Shown: piece by piece, positions 57,126 through 64,000 of the stretch | Position numbering within the stretch: position 1 is the first letter of the stretch | Layout: every line of letters starts with the position of its first letter | NCBI GenBank assembly: GCA_951799405.1 | Contig: OX637344.1 | Coordinates: forward strand, 6,324,001 to 6,388,000 | Length of the DNA stretch: 64,000 nucleotides | Direction of reading: 5' to 3' | Source: Agapetus fuscipes | Lineage: Eukaryota > Arthropoda > Insecta > Trichoptera > Glossosomatidae | Translations under genes and position numbers: made by a program | The notes under the pieces: generated by a model | Seen by the model: the letters and a program-made list of their open reading frames with translations, nothing else | Database searches by the model: none | What the model was told of the DNA's origin: nothing

Positions 57126-57339
57126 GATAACCATTGATTTGAATCAAAATAGTTTACCAAAATCTGGAGATAATTTTGAAAATACAATAAGACACGGAAT
57201 TCCTAAAAAAACTACGGCTGCTTTATCAACAAATAAAATTATGTAAGGCAGTATTATTTCTTTAACTAATTCAGAAACTGTTTCCTTTTTCTGTTACTAA
57301 AACCACTGCGGCCGTAATAAAATAAATGATTAATAATTA

Positions 57340-57540
57340 TCAAAACGCCGCTCTTGCCTTGAACAGTTCCTGTGCAGATGTTCGGCCCGAATGCTCGGCA
57401 TTACTTTTACAGTCGATACTCGGCTTACGGTACATTTCCCTTTCTAATTCATAATTTTTGATCCGTGTACCGAATAACGCCGAGCAACTTGTCCGAGCGC
57501 TCGCTCCGCACTTCCTTTCGCGTGCCGGACTAACGCTCAA
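57340..57540 (-). CDS. Unidentified 66-codon ORF, GC-richer than surroundings
   Basis: The minus strand reads MSVSPARERKCGASARTSCS ... ELEREMYRKPSIDCKSNAEH ... ELFKARAAF then a stop. It is unusually rich in CpG for this region, has Arg/Ser/Ala-rich composition and no domain I recognise. It has no visible splice partners, so it may be a chance ORF in a regulatory or repeat sequence. Confidence 0.15.
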   Translation of the reverse strand: MSVSPARERKCGASARTSCSALFGTRIKNYELEREMYRKPSIDCKSNAEHSGRTSAQELFKARAAF

Positions 57541-57699
57541 TTTTATTTTAAAATAATAAAAATAGTTAATTATCGAGCGGCTACTGCATTTTGATTATCA
57601 ATTAAAAAATAAGACCACAATTAGTAGGGTCATGTAATATATACCTAAATTTATTTATTTTTCTATCTAAAACCAAAAATACCTTTTTCGTCTTTGTCA

Positions 57700-57950
57700 C
57701 CTTGACTTATGGGTTGGTATGAGGCTGACCACCCATACTGTAAAATATGGTTCACTTTGCCAATGTCACCGCTGTTTCAGGGAAGGTCTGCAAGAGTTGC
57801 AAGGCTTATGCTCATTTGAGATTGTTTTTTTATATTGTAGGTCCACATGCGGCATTTGTGAGCGCGAAAGTATGCGTATCTGCTTGTAAGAATGCATTTA
57901 ATATAAATATCAGATGATACATATCTTTGCAACTTAGATTTAGATTTAGA
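57700..57950 (+). mobile_element. SINE-like family C, full copy
   Basis: CTTGACTTATGGGTTGGTAT, CACCGCTGTTTCAGGGAAGG, CCACATGCGGCATTTGTGAG, CTTAGATTTAGATTTAG. Confidence 0.78.
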
Positions 57951-58024
57951 TGAGACTTCTAGCCCTGTGCTCAATTCAAGGGTACCTGACAAGATACGAA
58001 AAGAAGAAGAATGCATAATAAGAG

Positions 58025-58245
58025 TTTTAGGCTTACACGGCCGGCTGATGATGCTGAAGTGATGTTTTCCGGGATCTGTTGCAGTGGAGCGGGAACTTCC
58101 GGACGTTTCACCCTGGATGTCTACGATGGGCTTCTTCAGCGTGAAGTATGATGATGAAGTTGATCTTCATTGAAACGTCCGGAAGCTTCAGCTCCCATAG
58201 ACCACGGCAACAGATCCCGGAAAACATTACTCCAGCATTAAGAAT
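58025..58245. mobile_element. Inverted pair of family E ends (foldback)
   Basis: The left arm 58031-58125 (ACGGCCGGCTGATGATGCTG, CCGGGATCTGTTGC, TTCCGGACGTTTCA) and right arm 58149-58245 (TGAAACGTCCGGAAGC, CAACAGATCCCGGAAAAC) are inverted. Each carries a TGANGAAG...GAAACGTCC motif like 48660. Confidence 0.65.
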
Positions 58246-58687
58246 GCATAAGTTTTTTTTGTTGATAGCCCTGCTTGCATACTATTTGCGGGCATGTAAA
58301 ATGGCAGTATGCTATTGACCTTAGCACACAGACTACAGTGGATCTAAACTGCATATTGTTTAATTAATAAAGGAACTTTATGAAGCAGGTATTACTCATA
58401 TGCTCAGGTTGAATCCAAGGACGACTTAATATTAATACATATTCTTAATCATTTATGTACATATATTTACAAAAAAAAAGATGCTTGTTACATATTTTAT
58501 AAACATTATTGGACCATGAAACGATTGTACTTCTTTTATTATTTTTTGTTGTTTTTTTTTTTTTTTGAGGGGATTCAAAAGTATTTTCATATTTTAGTTT
58601 TAATGTTTTGTGTTTTAAAACTGTGAAAAATCATTATTTAGTTTACAAAGAACCATAAAGAAAACAATTTTTTCTTACATGAAAGTC

Positions 58688-59003
58688 CGGTCGACAACTC
58701 AGTTGGTAGAGTGCTTGCATTAAATGCCGTGAGGTCAGGTTCGAATACCGCCGAGGGTGTCAGAAATGAATTCCCGTTTCGGTGTTTATTTCGAACCCCA
58801 AAATAAAATACCGGCAACGTTTACTCAGCCTTCACAAGAAATGAGTACCAGCCCCCTCGGGAGTTGGGAAACCCCCACTTCAAATGAAGTGATTAGCGTA
58901 AGGCCGGCCCTATTACCTGTAAAAATACTACTCGCCACATGCGAAACCCTTCGGGGATAACGCGGCAAGAAGTTGAACTATATGTGTAGCTTAGTTACGA
59001 TTT
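58688..59003 (+). mobile_element. SINE family A, full copy
   Basis: CCGGTCGACAACTCAGTTGG, GGTTCGAATACCGCC, ATACCGGCAACGTTTACTC, GGCAAGAAGTTGAAC, then T-rich end. Confidence 0.85.
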
Positions 59004-59029
59004 TTTTAAACACGGTTTTATTTTTATTA

Positions 59030-59410
59030 CAAATAAAAAATTACAGATTACGAAGGTTTTCAATTCATAGACCATCTTCAGGTAGGTATACGAAACTTGA
59101 AAAAAAACGATTGTCATATTTGTTGGTCTTAGTATTTAGTAATGACTCTGGATTTTTAAAGCAGCAATTGTAACTATGGGTAGACAGAGCCTCTGCAGAG
59201 CTGCTTCCATTTCTTTCAACCTTTGCTCACCTGTTTTAATCCATTCATATCCATTACCTTTTTATATATTTCCTTATTTTGTATTCACTCTGTATATTTC
59301 ATTCTTTCACAATTTTTCCAATGTGATCTAACCATACTTTTTCTGTCCTCTATTTACTCTTTTACCTTTCACATATTTTATTAAGCATATTTCTTGCGAA
59401 ATGTCACAAT
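59030..59410 (-). mobile_element. Hammerhead-like fragment then LINE 3' end
   Basis: 59040-59110 is like the centre of 7180-7415 (minus strand CCTGAAGATGGTCTATGAAT...). 59176-59410 is a minus-strand LINE tail (AGACAGAGCCTCTGCAGAGC; downstream a T/C-rich stretch encoding a decayed protein). Confidence 0.45.
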
Positions 59411-59427
59411 GGAGTCGGATAATAATA

Positions 59428-59520
59428 ACCGGCCTTCCCTGAAACAGGGGTGACATTGGCAAATTAAACCATTTTTTTACAGTATATGTGGTCAGGCTCA
59501 TACCAACCTATAAGTCAAAG
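59428..59520 (-). mobile_element. SINE-like family C, head half
   Basis: CCGGCCTTCCCTGAAACAGG, AGTATATGTGGTCAGGCTC, CCAACCTATAAGTCAAAG. Confidence 0.7.
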
Positions 59521-59879
59521 AACACAAACAATTAAATTACATTATTAAAGTTTCAAATTTAAATTCGCTTTTGGTCGAGGGTGACTTCACTACTTTTAAG
59601 ATATTATTTGTGTAGCTTTTTTCTTATAAACCCGGCCGGGGGAAGTCACATTTTCCATGTATTTAGCGTCAACTCCATGTATGTTATATACTTGGATGCA
59701 AAAGTAGGATGGCTGTACAAAGAAAAATTGTGGAACTTATGAAAAATATATTCCTTCTGATTATGTTTTTATCGCAACTTAAAATCAATATAAAATATGG
59801 GTTCGTTCGCAAATCCAGATTATTTTTTATGATCGATATAAATAGTCAATACAATTTTCATTTCAAAACTTCTAAGTTG

Positions 59880-60170
59880 CTCGAATGTAATATATCAATA
59901 TATTTTCTTACACTTGCTGCATGCGAACTTATAAAGAAAACAAAAACTTCAAATAAGCAAAATCTGCCATTCTCGCCGCCTTTCCCTAAAGTTGGAGTGA
60001 CATTAGCAAAAGAGAACACACTTTTTAAGAGCATGGATCGTTAAACTCCTTACTCAAGGAATATTTCGATATTATTTTAAAGGCTATGACTCTGGATGAA
60101 ATGAAAGAAGTATGCAAGGACAGGAAGAAGTGGCGGCTAATCTACAATGCTGATTTGTAATGTTAGTTTA
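59880..60170. mobile_element. Old family C copy and a LINE tail
   Basis: 59905-60060 holds minus family C words (TGCTGCATGCGAACTTATAA; CCATTCTCGCCGCCTTTCCC). 60080-60165 encodes MTLDEMKEVCKDRKKWRLIY then NADL and a stop on the plus strand, a non-LTR retrotransposon C-terminus. Confidence 0.55.
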
Positions 60171-60269
60171 TTAGTTTTGCTACATTTTTTGCATAAGAAT
60201 TTTTTGACTTTTTTGTATAGATTTATTTTTAAGGTTTTGTTGTTGTTACTTAAATGTTATTTATTACTC

Positions 60270-60870
60270 GTATTCCTTGACTTATAGGTTGGTATGAGGC
60301 TGACCACCCATACTGTAAAAAATGGTTCACTTTGCCAATGTCACCCCTGTTTCAGGGAATGTCGGCAAGAGTTGCAGGGCTTATGTTCATTTGAGGTTTG
60401 GATTTTATTTGTAATATATATATATATATTTGGATGACTTATTCTTCTTTTGGGCGCCGTTTAGTGGCTCCAGCCACCCCAAGGGCGCCCACCGCTCACT
60501 CTCTTCTTGTGAAGATGGTGGTCTTCAGCTCCTTCCTGAAGCGCTCCTCGCTGGTTTCCGTCCTCAGCTTCAAAGGCAGCCGGTTCCAGCACAACGGTCC
60601 CGCCGAACTGAACGCCCTATCCCCAAAGCCCGTTCTGCTCCGTCGAGATGGCATTTTCAGCTTGTTGATAGCATCACTCTGCGCCGAGCGAAGAGTGCAC
60701 CGCTTATCAAAAATCTCGTCAAGCTTACATAATTCGGCTAAGTAAGAAGGGGCCGTAAGTACTGTAAGTACACAATCAGCATTTGTAAGCTCGAACTACA
60801 CGTGTTTGTTTGTGGGCATACATCTGAGAGCTTTGAATGAATATATCCTTGCAACTTAGATTATAGATTA
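60270..60870 (+). mobile_element. SINE-like family C split by a LINE fragment
   Basis: 5' part 60270-60410 (TTCCTTGACTTATAGGTTGG ... GAGGTTTGGATTTTA); 3' part 60765-60870 (AGTACACAATCAGCATTTGT ... GCAACTTAGATTATAG). The LINE at 60425-60755 sits between. Confidence 0.78.
60425..60755 (-). pseudogene. CR1/L2-like LINE reverse transcriptase C-terminus
   Basis: The minus strand encodes, without a stop, CTLRSAQSDAINKLKMPSRR then SRTGFGDRAFSSAGPLCWNR, LPLKLRTET and RFRKELKTTIF: the best-preserved copy of this LINE. It ends GGCGCCCAAAAGAAG with a TA-rich tail (60415-60430). Confidence 0.85.
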
Positions 60871-60879
60871 TAGGTTTCC

Positions 60880-61470
60880 ATTGCACTAAGAACAAATTTG
60901 TATTAAGATTTTTTTTCTCGGCGGACAAAATAATACACTTGTTTACATTGGCCAACGGCTCTTCAAAACCACTAAACAAAATATTTTTTGCATTTTCCCT
61001 TTTTTTGCCTTAACCCGGTCGAATGAGGTCATATTTTTTGTTTTCCCATTTAATCTAACTATTATGCATACTTAAAATATATTTTTATTCGTATTTTTTC
61101 ATACATACATACTGACAATTCTGAAACCAAATTAATTGGTAATTAAATTACACGTTAATTTTTTCAATACAAGTGCTTGTTTTGTGTTTTTATCCAAAGA
61201 TCATCGTTTTTTGCATGAAAAAATCACTTGAAGCGACGGTCATGCGCATAAATTTGCAATGTGTGAATAGCACAGATTGTTTTTATTTTATCGTGATTTT
61301 TTTTCTGGTTCGACAGGAAACCACAAAAAATGTGTACCGCATCGCATGAATTTCCTTCAGTTTGTTTGTATTTTTTTCAGTTTCTTTGACTGACAATGCA
61401 CTTGAATGATAATGCCATAAAGTAGGTAGATCTAAGTATATTATGTCATCAAAAGTGATGTTTTATCCCA
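60880..61470. other. AT-rich DNA, nothing recognised
   Basis: No repeat family or coding signal. A possible hAT-type end, CAGAGGTTCTCAACTTGGGG, begins at about 61471 but no partner was found. Confidence 0.45.
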
Positions 61471-61807
61471 GAGGTTCTCAACTTGGGGGCGATGAGCAAA
61501 AAGAGGTAGGGAAACATTGTTTAACCCAAAAAAGTGGGCATTGCAGTTTTTTAGATCAGTACTTAACATTATAATGTATAGCAAGGGCGTGCATCATATA
61601 CAGACACAATAATGCGCCTAATAGGTAGGCAATATATGGTAAAAAACGCTTGGTACTCAGATTTAAATTAAAATTTTAAGTTCATTTGGAGCCATCGTTA
61701 GCATTTCGATCAATTTCAAACGCGTTATTTTAAAGGAATGAGAGAAAATACTTAATCTGATAATTTATGCCAATACCCTATGCACGCGCCTGATATATAG
61801 TCCTATC

Positions 61808-61990
61808 CGTAGACCGTAGTCTAGTGCTTAAAGCTATGGACTTCTTATCGGAAAATTCAATGAAATGAAAATGAGGATGAATTTTTTTTATTCCTTACTG
61901 GCCACCGAAGGTTCATCTGGTCACACAGCACCAAGAGACCAAGCTCGCAGAGGACTCTTGAGTTGTGATTCACACCAAAAAACTCTTCAA
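61808..61990 (+). mobile_element. SINE family B, internally deleted
   Basis: AGACCGTAGTCTAGTGCTTA, ACTGGCCACCGAAGGTTCAT, AAGCTCGCAGAGGACTCTTG, GTGATTCACACC. Confidence 0.65.
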
Positions 61991-62204
61991 AACAATCATC
62001 AAATGTATTTTATTACTTGCATTTTATACATACGAACAACCTAGATGAGTTTTAAAAACTTAAAAAAATATTAAATAATACTTTTTGCTAGACGGACTAG
62101 AGATGGCTGGTACTCATTTTTTTGTGAAGGCAGAGTAAACCAGAATTTTATTTTGTGTTTGAAATAAACACGGAAACGGAAAATCATTTCTGAGACCCTC
62201 GGTT

Positions 62205-62687
62205 TTTTTTTCCTTGACATGCGGCTGACCTGAGTGACCACCCATGCTGTAGAAAATGGTTCACTTTGCCAATGTCACCCCTGTTTCAGGGAAGGTCGGC
62301 AAGAGTTGCAGGGTGTATGTCCATGTGAGATTCGGGTTTTTATATTGTAGGACCACATGCGGCATGTTTAAGCGCGAACTTGTGCATGGCTGTTTATGAA
62401 AGTGCATATAATGTGAATCTTTAATGTTTCTTTTTTTTTTTTTTTTTAATTAAAAAATAGATTTGTGGAAAGGAATGCAATCCACCAACCTATTTTACCT
62501 GGCCAGTTGTCTTCATGCGAAAGCAGAAGCTTGTGTGCATGCAACGGCATCTGTTGAACCAGGGTCGAAGTTATCGTCGCGGGATGCGAACCAGCGTTAT
62601 CCGGTTCCAAATAACATATCTTGATCCCCGCGGCTATAACACCGACAGACAATATATTTTGCATCTTAGAATAGATTAGATTAGGTC
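62205..62687 (+). mobile_element. SINE-like family C hosting SINE D
   Basis: Head CTTGACATGCGGCTGACC, CACCCCTGTTTCAGGGAAGG, CCACATGCGGCATGTTTAAG, then, after the D insertion, GCATCTTAGAATAGATTAGA. Confidence 0.82.
62443..62650 (-). mobile_element. SINE family D
   Basis: On the minus strand: GTCGGTGTTATAGCCGCGGG, GGTTCGCATCCCGCGACGAT, GACAACTGGCCAGGTAAAAT, end CCACAAATCTATTTTTTAAT and a poly-A (plus-strand poly-T 62427-62447). Confidence 0.85.
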
Positions 62688-62989
62688 GGTGGGATTCGAA
62701 CCCGAGCTCTTGACATGGAATGCAAGCACTCTACCAACTGAGCTATAAATTGGACTAGCTATAAATTGGACTTGGCTAAATCTAGAATTCCCCTCCATTT
62801 TCGCCTGTCCATCGACTTTGCTGTCCAGCTACATGTAGGTACTTATCTGTCAAACAATGTTTATTTCTTAATGAAGTCATTTGTTATGCTATAAACTTCA
62901 AGCACTTTCCACCCTCGCCATTTTAATTTAATTGGAGTGTCTTTCAACTCGAAAATAAAATTAAATGAGGGCATACCAGAACCCCGAGT

Positions 62990-63137
62990 AAAAAACATTT
63001 ACTAACACTCCCTTCGATTGTGTAAATCGAAATTGTAGGAAAGATACGATGGCACTCCTAGTGAGTGAATTTGTTTTTATACATTTATTCGATTTACGCT
63101 ATCGAGAGGAGTTAACGCAATGCTTTATACTTGGGGT
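62990..63137. mobile_element. MITE family G, best copy
   Basis: ACCCCGAGTAAAAAACATTT...CCTTCGATTGTGTAAATCGA on the left and TCGATTTACGCTATCGAGAG...CAATGCTTTATACTTGGGGT on the right. Confidence 0.72.
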
Positions 63138-63429
63138 ACAGAAGCCACTTAATTCTAAATAATAATTTTAATCGTAGCTCAATCAACGTTGCTAAAATGG
63201 CGCCCGCATTTCCTCTTCTATTCAATTAATTCCCATTTTCTTTTATTCCCACAAATTCACCCTTCTTCTCGTGCTAAATTTCCATCAAAGCAAATTATGG
63301 CAAATTAAAAAGCAAACACTGGAGTCTGCACATTCAAAATATTCCTCTGATATTTGACGTAATCAATCGTTAATGAACAATGGATTCCTATTTCACAGCA
63401 TTGCGTTATAGATGGTGATGACAGTGAGC
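63138..63429. other. AT-rich DNA, nothing recognised
   Basis: No coding or repeat signal seen. Confidence 0.45.
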
Positions 63430-63620
63430 CTTCACTAATAGTATAGCTGACCACACATACCTACTGTAAAAATGGTTCACTTTGCTAATCTCACCCCTGT
63501 TTAAGGGAACGGCAGCAAGAGTTGCAGGGCTTATGTTCATTTGAGATTTGGTTTGTTTTCATGTAATCGCACAACTTGGTGTAAGCCAAAACTTACCGTG
63601 CCTGCTTGTGGGCATGCTCA
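63430..63620 (+). mobile_element. SINE-like family C, truncated
   Basis: GCTGACCACACATACCTACT, CTCACCCCTGTTTAAGGGAA, AAAACTTACCGTGCCTGCTT. Head start and tail lost. Confidence 0.65.
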
Positions 63621-64000
63621 ATGGAAAGAAGTGTCCTTAGTAACAAACACAAAAAATATTATTTTCTTTTTCCCTTACCGTGTGACGTCACATTTTTTTT
63701 GTCTATGATATTTGTTCCGAGTCCATTGTTTCCACTAACAACTAATTAAGTAAAAGTTACTCATTAATTTAATGTTCTTCCCTTCTACGTGCGCTGTGTG
63801 CGGTTTTCCTCAAAAAGATGGTCGGTTTTTGCGAAAAACTAACCACGATAAGGAGATCTGTAAAATTGTGTCATAGGAAGCACGTATATTGAAAGAAAAG
63901 GGCAATAATTAAAAAAAACTTTATTTAATATTAGAAATTTAAATAACGTCAAATCATTGGTCCAGATGTACCTACACGGCTTCTTCAAACTCCTAAAATC
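63621..64000. other. AT-rich DNA, nothing certain
   Basis: The last bases (CAAATCATTGGTCCAGATGTACCTACACGG then CTTCTTCAAACTCCTAAAATC in two short stretches) resemble part of MITE family H (compare GCCTTCAAACTCCTCAAATC at 22682), cut by the window edge. Confidence 0.35.

Larger units (their letters stand above)
62110..62760 (-). mobile_element. SINE family A split by family C, itself split by D
   Basis: SINE A (minus): middle part 62110-62203 (AAATCATTTCTGAGACCCTC) and head 62688-62757 (GTGGGATTCGAACCCGAGCT, CTACCAACTGAGCTATAA). Between them: family C (plus) 62205-62425 and 62650-62687. Inside C: SINE D (minus) 62443-62650. The words TCGGT on both sides of C look like its target duplication. 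Confidence 0.85.

Noticed and set aside
60398..60745. Two plus-strand ORFs of 100-115 codons
   Set aside because: They are antisense to the LINE reverse transcriptase end on the minus strand.

Overview
This is eukaryotic nuclear DNA, very probably from an arthropod and plausibly an insect. The evidence is spliceosomal introns with GT-AG borders, AT-rich non-coding DNA, animal single-copy genes, and a very heavy load of short retroposons and non-autonomous DNA transposons. The species cannot be told from sequence alone.

Genes. (1) A seven-exon syntaxin-8 (Qc-SNARE) gene on the minus strand, 10020 down to 6551, 265 codons. (2) Divergent from it, across 639 bp, a complete GABARAP/Atg8 gene with an intronless coding region, 10660-11013. 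(3) A five-exon minus-strand gene, 34265 down to 25547, encoding a short 287-residue protein of the ITPRID/KRAP (IP3-receptor-binding) family. (4) Divergent from that, a two-exon gene, 36207-38471, for a 725-residue M3A oligopeptidase-A-like protein whose catalytic and most metal-binding residues are replaced; it looks like a pseudoenzyme with a mitochondrial presequence. (5) Downstream on the same strand, a three-exon NOP10 gene (64 residues), 39407-41547. A promoter-like patch near 44465-44640, with NRF1-like and RFX X-box-like sites, precedes a possible first coding exon at 45308-45412. I found no other convincing coding exon between 42000 and 64000.

The rest is mostly repeats. Four SINE-like families recur: A (tRNA-derived, about 330 bp); B (tRNA-derived with a 3' end like that of a local LINE, two copies also carrying a complete 5S-rRNA-derived head); C (about 250 bp, unknown origin, tail of GATTA units, more than 15 copies); and D (class II tRNA-derived, about 200 bp). 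There are also 3' fragments of at least three non-LTR retrotransposons, a dead mariner transposase, hAT MITEs with intact 8-bp target duplications, piggyBac-type MITEs in TTAA, and several foldback families. Many are nested, so their relative ages can be read directly.

Layout: 1-6550 repeats; 6551-11200 STX8 and GABARAP; 11200-25500 intergenic repeats and featureless AT-rich DNA; 25547-34490 ITPRID-like gene; 34490-41640 M3A-like gene and NOP10; 41640-64000 repeats with the candidate promoter at about 44.5 kb. The genes share no single pathway, although STX8 (endolysosomal fusion) and GABARAP (autophagosome-lysosome fusion) act in the same membrane route and share an intergenic promoter region.
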